A program made the translations under genes and the position numbers. This document shows positions 11,008-19,763 of a DNA stretch of 64,000 nucleotides, piece after piece. The notes beneath the pieces were generated by a model, which did not search any database, was not told the origin of the DNA, and saw only the letters and a program-made list of their open reading frames with translations. Origin of the DNA: Cylindrotheca closterium (Eukaryota; Bacillariophyta; Bacillariophyceae; Bacillariales; Bacillariaceae); the NCBI GenBank assembly GCA_933822405.4, contig CAKOGP040001803.1:186001-250000 (forward strand), given 5' to 3'. The stretch's first letter is position 1, and every line of letters starts with the position of its first letter.

Positions 11008-11125
11008 GGATACGACCATACCAACATGACAGCACCGCTTCCCGTCCGCTCAGCGAAGTTAAGCATGTTCGGGCCTGGTTAGTACTACGGTGGGGGACCA
11101 CGTTGGAATCCCAGGTGTTGTATTC
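11008..11125 (+). rRNA. 5S ribosomal RNA
   Basis: An about 118-nt 5S gene. The ends GGATAC and GTATTC pair (with G-U) to form helix I. The internal Pol III promoter region is recognisable: AGTTAAGCATGTTCGGGC (box A/intermediate element) and CCTGGTTAGTAC, then GGTGGGGGACCACGTTGG and ATCCCAGGTGTTGT of the 3' arm. TTTT at 11126-11129 is the Pol III terminator. It is an isolated gene, not inside an rDNA unit, and its 3' end is duplicated downstream. Confidence 0.93.
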
Positions 11126-11348
11126 TTTTAAACATTTTTGCCTTCCTGTTAAGGCAATTATCTACTTTTGCAACTACTACCGGCAGGTGGAGTACCTCTA
11201 TGACGACACCAGTTGATTGACGTCACGTTGGAATCCCAGGTGTTGTATTCTTTTGCACATTTTTGCCTTCCTGTTAAGGCAATTATCTACTTTTGCAACT
11301 ACTACCGGCAGGTGGAGTACCTCTATGACGACACCAGTTGATTGACGT
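11099..11348. repeat. 125-bp tandem duplication containing the 5S rRNA 3' end
   Basis: Unit 1 is 11099-11223 and unit 2 is 11224-11348. They differ at only two bases (AAAC versus GCAC just after the T-run). Each holds the last 27 nt of 5S rRNA, the TTTT terminator, a stem-loop (GCCTTCCTGTTAAGGC) and a trailing segment ending at TGACGTCA. The second unit has no 5S promoter body, so it is a promoterless 3' fragment. A weaker third relic begins near 11400 (ATTCCCAGGTGTT, then CCCTTCCCTGGAGGGC). Confidence 0.93.
11126..11129 (+). terminator. Pol III T-run terminator of 5S rRNA
   Basis: TTTT follows directly after the helix I 3' strand of the 5S gene, as expected for RNA polymerase III. Confidence 0.75.
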
Positions 11349-11666
11349 CATGGTGCTCCAAATTACTGGACCCTCTAATCCATAGTTTTTTCAGTCTCAT
11401 TCCCAGGTGTTTTTTTTTTCCCCTTCCCTGGAGGGCAATTCCTTATTATTCTTTTGCTATGTTGGACATCATTTTTTTTACTCAGCTTGGCACTCTCTTG
11501 CACAGTCTTCACTCAGCCGCACCTACGTACCCACTTGGAGAGGTTGGGATGAAAACGAAGTCATAGATGGCGATTGCAATAATGGTATTTTGTACTAGTA
11601 GCATCTATCATCTTCGAAAGAATGTCTATGGCCATTCATTGGCATACAACCACACATCTGTTAGTA
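11349..11666. other. Intergenic region with a possible third relic of the 5S tail repeat
   Basis: From 11400 to about 11460 the order ATTCCCAGGTG, T-run, short inverted repeat, GGCAATTCCTTA parallels the duplicated 5S tail but with many changes. The rest shows no gene. Confidence 0.4.
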
Positions 11667-12626
11667 TCAATGTTCACTTGTAGCTACTCTTCGTACAAAC
11701 TTGCCAAATGGTCGCTCCACAATATTCACTTTTCCTCTGTTGACTAGGTCATTCAAAAGGAATCGCGTCGACACGCAGCTGTGTCGATTGAAGTTCAAAA
11801 GATTCGTTTCGGATATCTCGCCTCCGCTCGAGCGATTGATGCATGCCATCATGTTCCTGCGTGCTTTGTCCCACTGTTTCAGTACGACGCCCCATTGCGG
11901 TAACCAGAAACGATAGTGACTTTCTGAAGCCATAGAAGATATTGGAACTTTCATGAGAATCTGCAGCTTGACCAATGCTATGACAGCATCTCTAAATGAA
12001 ATTTTGCTTTGCGACTGGTCTGTATCCGATTGAACGCTGATATCATCCTTCCAGTAAGCCTCCATGGATTCTTCAGAAATCGTAGGTTCCTTCCATTCCT
12101 TGAGACAGCTTACAAACCACGTCACAATCTCTGGTCGCATTCTGCTATTTTCTTGTTGCCTGCATTCAAGCATGTGATTCTGATGTGCGTCCCACACAGC
12201 TGCAATGTAGTCGTTGGACAAAGTAAATGCAGTTTGGCCTTCATCATGACAAGACATCCTGATCAACTGACCGTTTTGAATCAGCTCCAGAACTTCTTGC
12301 ATGATTATCGATGCATGATTCTCGTCAAACTTTTGAAAGAGTTGCGTCTCCAAAACAGCCTGAACGAAACGGCCTCCCAGTAGTGGGATGTGCAACCCTT
12401 CCGAATTTGCCTGTATCGACTGGAATGCCAATATTGTGTCACATGGAAGCTCTCCAAAGTCGTCATGTTCGTCATTGTCGATTGTGTCATTGTTGTCGAT
12501 TGTGTTGGAGTCAGGTTTCGATTTCACCTTGAACGATGGCAGGCCTTTGGAAAGTGTCCGCTTACCACGGGTGGCTTTCTTTGACTTCTTCATTACTATT
12601 TTCTTCTTCATTGCCAGAGGCTTCAT
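11667..12626 (-). CDS. STK19-like winged-helix protein
   Basis: About 319 residues from the ATG at 12626; the frame extends to an ATG at 12716, but those extra 30 residues are hydrophobic and precede a Lys-rich start (MKPLAMKKKIVMKKSKK) that looks like a nuclear localisation signal. Three winged-helix-like blocks follow: IPLLGGRFVQAVLETQLFQKF to NGQLIRMS, a middle block (WFVSCLKEWKEPTISEESM), and a C-terminal block from RFWLPQWGVVLKQWDKARRN to NDLVNRGKVNIVERPFG. Order and spacing resemble human STK19, now viewed as a DNA-binding tandem winged-helix protein in transcription-coupled repair, not a kinase. No kinase motifs are present here, which agrees. The assignment rests on remembered similarity and is moderate. 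Confidence 0.6.
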   Translation of the reverse strand: MKPLAMKKKIVMKKSKKATRGKRTLSKGLPSFKVKSKPDSNTIDNNDTIDNDEHDDFGELPCDTILAFQSIQANSEGLHIPLLGGRFVQAVLETQLFQKFDENHASIIMQEVLELIQNGQLIRMSCHDEGQTAFTLSNDYIAAVWDAHQNHMLECRQQENSRMRPEIVTWFVSCLKEWKEPTISEESMEAYWKDDISVQSDTDQSQSKISFRDAVIALVKLQILMKVPISSMASESHYRFWLPQWGVVLKQWDKARRNMMACINRSSGGEISETNLLNFNRHSCVSTRFLLNDLVNRGKVNIVERPFGKFVRRVATSEH

Positions 12627-13171
12627 TTTGTACAGTGTGCCTGATATGCATAGCAACAACTGACTTGTAAATATGTGCAAATGTATGTTCACCTTTTTTA
12701 AAATTCTGTTGATCATTCTTCACGTTTCTCAATCCAAACGTGTTTGTCTGTCCTTTGACAGTGTTGGTTGGTCGGCTTAGTCGTCCATGTCTACCGGTAG
12801 AATCCAACAAAGCAAAAAAGGCAGGACGAAGACAGGATATCATGGGTACCGGTACCGGTAGATGTACTGTACCGGTACTATATAGGTATCAGTACTACTT
12901 GGAATCACTACATACAAACGGAAGGGTGGGTAGAAATATGGATTATATTTCCAACTCTAGGTTATCGTCCTTTCGCGGTCATAACAGAGCTCCTTTTAAA
13001 ATTTGCAGAAAGCCAAGGGCCCAGCGAGTCAGGACTGTTTGCAATTGAGTTACAATGATTCTCCCTAGAGAGTACAGATCAAAACGTATATGTAGTGAAA
13101 AGGCAATCATTATGCCATCCAAACGTATGTTGTTGTGTGAACGATTTCGTCAATGTTTCTGATCAACTATC
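12627..13171. other. Intergenic region with clustered TACCGGTA palindromes
   Basis: About 545 bp between two minus-strand genes. Four copies of TACCGGTA lie at 12792, 12847, 12853 and 12870, two of them overlapping. No gene was found. Confidence 0.6.
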
Positions 13172-13621
13172 CTACACAAAGAGAGGAGCCTCACGAATCA
13201 ACAAATCAATTTCATCTTCCCAGGTGTCTCCAACACAAATATCTCCATGACCAGCACGCTCATGCTCGCTCATGACCTTTCGCTTGGCTTCTTCAGCAGC
13301 TGCCTTGGATGCGTAGATGCCGACCAACTTTAAATCCTTCTTGCGCCAACCTGTTCGGCGGCCATTTCCGTGTGTGCATACCCAAATCAAAGCGAACGAC
13401 GTGCTAGGCTTGGCTTTTTTTCTAGGAGTAGGACTGACTGCTGTGTTGTCAGACGTTCTGCGGATGGTTCCAGCAAGTTCCTGGCTCGTGTTTGTCGTCA
13501 CGTTTGTTGCGGTTGTGTCTGGTTTTCTTGATGGGTTGAACGTGGTCAATCCAGATGAAGGAGAAATATCATTCTCATCGTCAGAGACGGAGAGATCAAT
13601 CGCAAATTGGGCGGTAGACAT
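13172..13621 (-). CDS. Small hypothetical protein
   Basis: 149 residues from the ATG at 13621 (the frame above it starts with TTG). Residues 1-75 are Ser/Thr/Asn-rich and disordered, with a basic PRKKAKPS nuclear-signal-like patch. Residues about 80-145 look folded: FALIWVCTHGNGRRTGWRKKDLKLVGIYASKAAAEEAKRK, with a beta strand, a basic loop and an Ala/Lys-rich helix, then an acidic tail. This compact C-terminal module may be a conserved domain, but I do not recognise it. Intronless. Confidence 0.6.
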   Translation of the reverse strand: MSTAQFAIDLSVSDDENDISPSSGLTTFNPSRKPDTTATNVTTNTSQELAGTIRRTSDNTAVSPTPRKKAKPSTSFALIWVCTHGNGRRTGWRKKDLKLVGIYASKAAAEEAKRKVMSEHERAGHGDICVGDTWEDEIDLLIREAPLFV

Positions 13622-13921
13622 TGTTTTCAAGAAGGCGATGTGTAAGTTGGTGAATGAGTTGCTGTATTAATACTGTAGATTTTGAGGTGTCCACGTACAA
13701 GATATGTTTTCTGACAGCTCAATTTTCGTCATGTTGTACATTTTACGCGCATTGTACACGTACCGCACTACGTCCATTGAAGATGGCGCGCCAGAAACAT
13801 TTGACTTCGATACATAAAAAACTGAAATACCCGCACCACTTCTAAACTCGATTATTACACAATGCACACACATTCAAAGAAAATATTCCTATTGTCATGG
13901 CTAAAACCTCTCTACCACCGA

Positions 13922-15434
13922 TTACGACTGGTCATGAGGCGCCCTGGACAAGTACCACTTGACATTCCCAATCACAGCATCTGATCCACATATAAGTCGA
14001 TAACATTCTCGATCAACCTCACCAGAGCCCATTCTAATCTTCCATGCTGCTAGTTCCAAGAGTGACATTTGCTCCACTTTTCGGTAAACAAAGAGTCTTT
14101 CATACAACCCGTGCAAGCATCTAAGCCTACTTTGCATGTCCCCTTCCCAGCACTCAGATGATTCAATCTCTCCACACAAGATAGACTTCCACTTTGGGAG
14201 TCCCCAGCCCGAAATTTCGGCATCAAAGATTCTCCCCAATACCAATTTGATTATCGATGGAGCCTTCGAGCTTCTGTTTGCCAGCAAGTAGTCCATCATC
14301 ATTTTTCCATGGCTGTCCTTTTGTGAGATTGACGCCATAGAGTATTCGTCGATGAGGCCTCCCAGTAAATCGGTTCGAAGCATTGCGGAAGTAGCCAAAA
14401 TATGAAATGGTGTCATCCCATGAGCATCCACCAAAGCATCGCCATTCCGATCCATTTCGGCCAAAATACTAGACAGTTTTGTGTGTTTTAGATGGTAGCA
14501 TGCCTTGTAAATTGGAAGAGTTGCAAACCTGTCAACCACCGCAATCGTACCGAGCCTTTCATCTTTTACTTGCAGCAAAGTGCATCCCTGAAAAGGATCA
14601 TTTCGCCTCATCTTCGTTGAGGAGGAAATCGATAAGGCAACTAGAGTTCTGCATCCCTTGAACACACAATCACCCAAAGACAGTTGATCATGAGTTGGAA
14701 ACTCAACTCCCATGAGCTGGTACAGTCTTCGAACGCTTTCCCCCCAATATGCGTCAAGGAATATGTCAAGGACATGACACTAATTGAGGAGCATTTTGCA
14801 AACGCATAGGCCTCAATTTCACAAAGTCCTTCAGCAAAGTCAATCTCCAAAAGGGCATCACATTCACAGAAAGAGTTTTTTTTCCAACACACTCCACCGT
14901 AGAAGGTATGGAAACCCTTTTTAGCTTTTTGCACAACATGAAAGCGCCCATTTCGATCGTTTTCAAGCCTTCTGAAAGCCGGAGATCGGCTAAGGAGTAG
15001 CATCTGCTAAAACAACCAGTGCCAATAGTTTCCACTGTTGATGGAATACAAAGAAGTTGTACAGATCTGCAGTGATAGAATGCCCCCTCGTCAATATATT
15101 TCAGTCCTTCCGACAACTGGACCCGGACCAAGGAAACGCATCCAGCAAAGGAATAGGCCTCTATAATGAGTACAGTCGATGGGAAAGCGATGCGTCTCAA
15201 CGAAGGGCACCATTGGAACGCCTTTTGACAAATGGTTTGCAATCCATGTTGAAATTCAGCTTCCACCAAAGAATTGAATCCATAAAAGCAATAATAGTCG
15301 ACCGGTCGCAAAGAGCTTTGCATCGTCACGTGCGTGACATGCTGCAATGAGGTAGGCATTGGCTGGCCATGAAACACAAAGCATCTTCGACGTCTTTTTA
15401 CTCGTGCTGCTATATTTGTGCCCATCCTCTTCAT
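13922..15434 (-). pseudogene. BspA-type LRR protein gene with two one-base frameshifts
   Basis: From the ATG at 15434, three frames together encode one BspA-like (LRR_5) protein: KRRR start, HVTHVTM segment, five to six repeats of the AFxxCxSLxxIxIPSTVxxIG type, then a C-terminal domain (LPIYKACYHLKHT ... MTPFHILATSAMLRTDLLGGLI ... HGKMMMDYLLANRSSK) shared with the intact paralogue at 19764-21080. The first break is an eight-T run (14876-14883), the second is at about 14715 (AGCTC where the repeat needs one more C before LMGVEF). The span is 1513 bp; two added bases would make exactly 505 codons, so two single-base losses explain it. Both sit at short runs, so sequencing or assembly error is a real alternative to a true pseudogene. 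Confidence 0.8.
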
Positions 15435-15822
15435 CACAAGTGACAACGTGAATGATTTCGAAAGTTTTGGCTTCCATCACGACCAAAATTTTCAACCCAT
15501 CGTGGAGGCTCCATGATTTCCACGACGATGTGACAAAAAAGAATTTTCCCGCGATCAGCACTATCGCTTCAAGCGACAATCCCAAGGCGCTCGATCATCA
15601 TTGATTTGACTTCTTCGTACTTGGACATCGCAATTGCTCTATCATACGGTCACGCTTGTCGATAGATTGTTGAATGTGGAGTACGGTATGCGGTTTCCGT
15701 TTGTGGTTTTGGATTCGGTTAGCAGTCGGCTGAGTCAGTCAATACGCGCCAAAATTGAAAATCATTCACCGTTAGGGTTCATTCGTCCGATCTTTTCTCA
15801 TTAGTGCATTGGTTTGAGCAGA

Positions 15823-16679
15823 ATGAATCGACGCTTCAATATGGCCACGGCTATTTCTGTCTCTCCAGAATCACCCAAAATTATGCGTCCTGCATTTGGC
15901 ATCAACCGAAACCTTGAACCCAAAGAATGTGAAGGGATTTCTGAGGCGGCTTGAAAGGCATGATTGCGAGCTGGAAGGTGTTGAATTGGGTACGCCTTTC
16001 GACGTTTCCCGGAACGATTTTTTCTTCAATCCTGGCAATCTCAGAAATTCCAACATGTCGTTGAGAATCCTATTGCTTCGCAGTATGGATCTCCAGGGGT
16101 CCTTTTTTACTACAATTCTACCGAAGTTGACGGCGCTAAAACTCTTCAATAGTTAGCTTGACTTGGAGCCATTGGACGGACTATACTACTTGGAGACACC
16201 TGCCGCTTGGAGACACTAATCCTATCACACAGCTATTATTAATGCGAATGATGACATATCATTCGCAGAAAAGCTCCCTCGGATGAAAGTGCTTAGAAAC
16301 TTTTCATCCATTAGCAGCCGTCGTTTGAAGTACCGGCAAAATGTTGAGCGATTTCTCCAATTTCCATACAGAATACAAGTATAGAACGACTTGCTATTAA
16401 TCTTTGGAGGGAAGTTACCATTGATTGGTACCAGAAGCTACGTTTGGTCCTATGCTAAACCGGGCGGGGCGGCGATACCTTGGACAAAACCCGGGCGCTT
16501 TGCCATTGAATCTATTCTCTAATGTTGTTGCCAAAGCAACGAACATCCCATACTACATGCCAAACGATGATTGGGTAGAACAATCCACAGAATCCAAGGG
16601 GTTGGACGCAATATTCTGGCTGCTACGACAAAACGATGATGTCGCTGGTCACATTGGCTCTCACCGTCGTTTGCTTTGA
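15823..16679 (+). pseudogene. Decayed LRR protein relic
   Basis: Short, frame-broken segments read as one degraded leucine-rich repeat protein on the plus strand. A first piece (about 15896-16156, no ATG) has FLRRLERHDCELEGVEL and MSLRILLLRSMDLQGSF, typical diatom LRR text. A last piece (about 16440-16679) has LNRAGRRYLGQNPGALPLN, VVAKATNIPYYM and LDAIFWLLRQN, which resembles the conserved C-terminus of a diatom LRR family. Just before it another frame reads WYQKLRLVL then a stop, so a frameshift lies at about 16455. Stops also interrupt the middle. Function is lost. Confidence 0.6.
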
Positions 16680-16754
16680 AAGCAGTTGTTGTCCTAGTAA
16701 TAGTTTCCATCTTCTTACTTGTCTTTCTCGTGTGCACAATGCAAGAAATTCTAA

Positions 16755-18629
16755 TTATTCATACGGCCATGGATTGTTCCATTCTAGAGAATCACTCTGT
16801 AGAACTGATGCTAGCTGCTTGTTGTGTGGGTCGAAAAAGGCTTGTAAATACTTTTGAGTGTCTGGATCCATCGGTTGATACTCCCGCGTATTCTTTGGAG
16901 TTTCGTCATCTACGGGATGATTCGGCAAATCCAAGTGCTCCCACACTTGACTCATTGTGGATTGAACACCCTTTTGTTTCATACTCTCCAGCTTTAGCAC
17001 CAATAAATGATCTGCGTCAAAGGCTTCCAACCAAGGTCTTATTTGCAACACGTACAAACCGCGTGTCAAAAGCCCATACGAACCCGTGTTGAGTGGGACA
17101 TGCTTCTGCAAATACAAATCCCATGCTTTCGTTTCGAGTGGGCTCCCACTGAATTTGTTAAATAGCTCCATATCCGTCACACCTTCTTTGGTGTCCCAAT
17201 ACGGCACCAATCCACACTCTTGCATCTTGACCAATTCATCGTCAATTACTTGTCGGAAAGTTTTGCCTCTCCATTCGGATCCTCTTGTTTTCAATTGGGC
17301 TTCCGTCCCCTCCGACGAAGTCACCATGGCATAATGTGATAGGGCCCTCTTGACTGGATCTCGCACCATAACAAACAATCTCATCTTCCAGTTGAATACT
17401 GCCTTCAGGCGTGGAATGACTCGACGACTGTCCAATAGATAGCTGGGAGTGGAATCTCCCGTCAGACATGAGGGTCGTAACCGCAATTCCTCGGTATAGA
17501 AAAACTTTTGACAAAACTCCAATTGTTTCTTGGTTGTTTTCAACTTGTCATTCCATCGCCAATCTAAACAGTGAGTCTCCCGTCGCCTTGCTTTAATCAC
17601 CCAGGGATGTTGATTGATATAGTCGTAGAGAGAAGTCGTTCCTGCTTTTTGGGCTCCCAAAATGATATAGGACGGCGTCGGCCGGGAATCCATATCTTTC
17701 AATCGGTCAATCGACCGACGGGATTGGACGATCTTCTCGCCAGCCTCCAAAAGGGTGCGCTTGGGTCCCGGTCCATGAATGTAATCCACAATCAAATGGA
17801 CTCGGTGGTCTGAATCGCAATTGCTGACCGCATGTTTGGCTTGGTTGTTGATTTCAAACATATGACCGGGTAAACAATCAATTCGTTGCATGGTTTCGAC
17901 TGTAGGGCCACATCGAAACAGAACCTTCGAGGGGTCGTTTACCAAAATGGGAACATGCACTCGATGAGTACGCTTGACCCATTCACCCGTATCATGATGT
18001 ACCGGAATGGTCACACCTGGCGGCAGACTGGCGAACAAGGCTCTAATCAAGGTTCCATCAACCGGCAAGACCATGTCCAGAATCGGTTTGATGGACGGCT
18101 CAAAGTCTTTCCACCAGGGAAGTTGGAAAATTTTGGTCGCAAAATCGTCACAAAACAACAAGACAATCTTTTGAATTCCCCAGGCATCATGCGAGGGACG
18201 TGTAATTGTGACATTTTGTTTGAAAGCGTTTCTTGGATCCCAGTAGTTGGTGGGAGAAAGAGGAGGTCTTTCTGGATTGTCCTTTCTGTAATTTAGATTG
18301 TAACCTTCTTGTACCAGCTTTTGAATCGAAGTGACATCCATACTACCACGAGTCGTAAAACAGACTGGGTTCAATAATAAGTCTTCGGGTGCCGAGGATT
18401 TCTTTTCCTCCCCTTCTGTCGGTGGTGGTTGCAACAATTCCGTGGTAGGTGTTTGTTTGTCAGGACCAGGAATTTCTCCTAGCTCTTGTCGAGGCGCACA
18501 TTGGAGTCCCTCTTCAACTAATCGAACTGCTTCGGCATGTTGGGCAGCAATTTCTTCTGGCGTGGAGGGTGCCATGGTCATGAATTGCGTGTAAGAAAGA
18601 AGGTTGTGGGTTCGGGTGTGCATTTGCAT
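16755..18629 (-). CDS. Asp/Asn beta-hydroxylase-sulfotransferase fusion protein
   Basis: A 624-residue single-exon protein with two enzyme domains. Residues about 105-290 are an aspartyl/asparaginyl beta-hydroxylase-like 2OG-Fe(II) domain: VTIPVHHDTGEW (H211/H212, D213), then NNQAKHAVSNCDSDHRVHLIVD, with H266 and R276 as second histidine and 2OG anchor. Residues about 318-610 are a sulfotransferase: SYIILGAQKAGTTSLYDYI holds the 5'-phosphosulfate (PAPS) loop and RLFVMVRDPVKRALSHY the 3'-phosphate site. The domains are continuous with no stop or intron between, so one polypeptide could both hydroxylate and sulfate. There is no signal peptide or membrane segment. Alternative starts are M17 and M19. 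The start lies 145 bp from that of the divergent ZNHIT3-like gene. Confidence 0.9.
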   Translation of the reverse strand: MQMHTRTHNLLSYTQFMTMAPSTPEEIAAQHAEAVRLVEEGLQCAPRQELGEIPGPDKQTPTTELLQPPPTEGEEKKSSAPEDLLLNPVCFTTRGSMDVTSIQKLVQEGYNLNYRKDNPERPPLSPTNYWDPRNAFKQNVTITRPSHDAWGIQKIVLLFCDDFATKIFQLPWWKDFEPSIKPILDMVLPVDGTLIRALFASLPPGVTIPVHHDTGEWVKRTHRVHVPILVNDPSKVLFRCGPTVETMQRIDCLPGHMFEINNQAKHAVSNCDSDHRVHLIVDYIHGPGPKRTLLEAGEKIVQSRRSIDRLKDMDSRPTPSYIILGAQKAGTTSLYDYINQHPWVIKARRRETHCLDWRWNDKLKTTKKQLEFCQKFFYTEELRLRPSCLTGDSTPSYLLDSRRVIPRLKAVFNWKMRLFVMVRDPVKRALSHYAMVTSSEGTEAQLKTRGSEWRGKTFRQVIDDELVKMQECGLVPYWDTKEGVTDMELFNKFSGSPLETKAWDLYLQKHVPLNTGSYGLLTRGLYVLQIRPWLEAFDADHLLVLKLESMKQKGVQSTMSQVWEHLDLPNHPVDDETPKNTREYQPMDPDTQKYLQAFFDPHNKQLASVLQSDSLEWNNPWPYE

Positions 18630-18773
18630 TATTGATGAATGGTTTTCGATTAGTCAATGGAGTCAATTCATCCGACCACTTTGACTCTACAGCGCCACCA
18701 TTCATTCATTATTCATTTTGGTTATCCATCCACACCGACCTACCAGAACCGACAACAAAGATACTCCATAGTC

Positions 18774-19649
18774 ATGGCGCAACAATACCCCGCACAGAAA
18801 CCGTCACAACCCTTTCAGCGAAAGAGAAATGGCAATGGAAGAAACTTTAACCACAATAGAAAACGTCAGCGCAACCAAAAGACACCAGCGGAAGAAAAGC
18901 CTAAAATTTCTTGCATTATCTGTGCTGTAGAAGAACCCAAATACAAATGTCCCAAGTGTACGGCTCGATATTGTACTGTGGCTTGTTGTAAGAAGCATAA
19001 GGAGGTCTGTCCTGGAATTCCTGGGAATTCTACTGCTACTAGTTATGACACGGCATCGAAAGCAGAATCATCATCGAGTCCGAGTATTCCAACAACGAGC
19101 AAAAGCAAGTACACGAACAGCTTGGATATGGAGCAGACCATGGCCCAATGCGTTGCCAAACGACAGGAACAATTAGAGAGCGAGAACTATCAAGATGATG
19201 ACGACGATTCCATTGACGAGGGCTGGAAGATTACAGAGGAAATGAAACAGGCTCTATTTCATTCCGAATGGTTGCGTGACGAGCTACAAGATGGAGGCTT
19301 GCGGCTTTTGATAGGACAAGTCGTTTCAATTCCACATGGACCCCGAAAACATCAAGTTTTGCAAGAAATCAAAGAGAGATATCCCAGTTTTGGAGTATTT
19401 GTTGACAAGTTGCTCTACTTGACGGGTGTTTTGGAGGAGGAGGATGACAAGGCAACAATACTCTCTAAGGAAGTATTGGAGGCGGATTGGACAGAAGAGG
19501 GAATGCGACCGACGTTGGCTTTGAAGACAAAAGAAAAGAAGAAAATGCCTGTCTTTGAGCCAGTCTCGCAATCGTCGTCGAGTGAGGAAGAGGATTCATC
19601 AGGTTCCGAAGAGGATGATTCGTCATCGTCTGAGGAGGAATCGGACTGA
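18774..19649 (+). CDS. HIT-type zinc finger protein, ZNHIT3-like
   Basis: 291 residues from the ATG at 18774. An upstream in-frame ATG at 18657 would add a 39-residue leader without conserved character and leave only 27 bp to the divergent gene. Residues 47-79 form the zf-HIT: C47, C50, C59, C62, C67, C71, H75, C79 (CIIC ... CPKC ... YCTVACCKKHKEVC). The helical region about 155-250 (QALFHSEWLRDELQDGGLRLLI ... FGVFVDKLLYLTGVL) fits the ZNHIT3/Hit1 C-terminal domain that binds NUFIP/Rsa1 in box C/D snoRNP assembly. The basic N-terminus suggests nuclear location, and the C-terminus is a Ser/Glu low-complexity tail. Confidence 0.82.
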   Translation: MAQQYPAQKPSQPFQRKRNGNGRNFNHNRKRQRNQKTPAEEKPKISCIICAVEEPKYKCPKCTARYCTVACCKKHKEVCPGIPGNSTATSYDTASKAESSSSPSIPTTSKSKYTNSLDMEQTMAQCVAKRQEQLESENYQDDDDDSIDEGWKITEEMKQALFHSEWLRDELQDGGLRLLIGQVVSIPHGPRKHQVLQEIKERYPSFGVFVDKLLYLTGVLEEEDDKATILSKEVLEADWTEEGMRPTLALKTKEKKKMPVFEPVSQSSSSEEEDSSGSEEDDSSSSEEESD

Positions 19650-19763
19650 CTCTTCGACAGATTGATACCTGGGCTCTTCAAGTACTCTATCTAGCCTGTA
19701 GATAGTACGAAAATGGAAGCATTGCGCTCCAATGATTAAAAAAAGAAGTGTCGTGCCTGTACG

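Noticed and set aside
12627..12716. 30-residue N-terminal extension of the STK19-like protein
   Set aside because: Open with an ATG, but hydrophobic and unlike the Lys-rich start that follows; judged to be 5' UTR.
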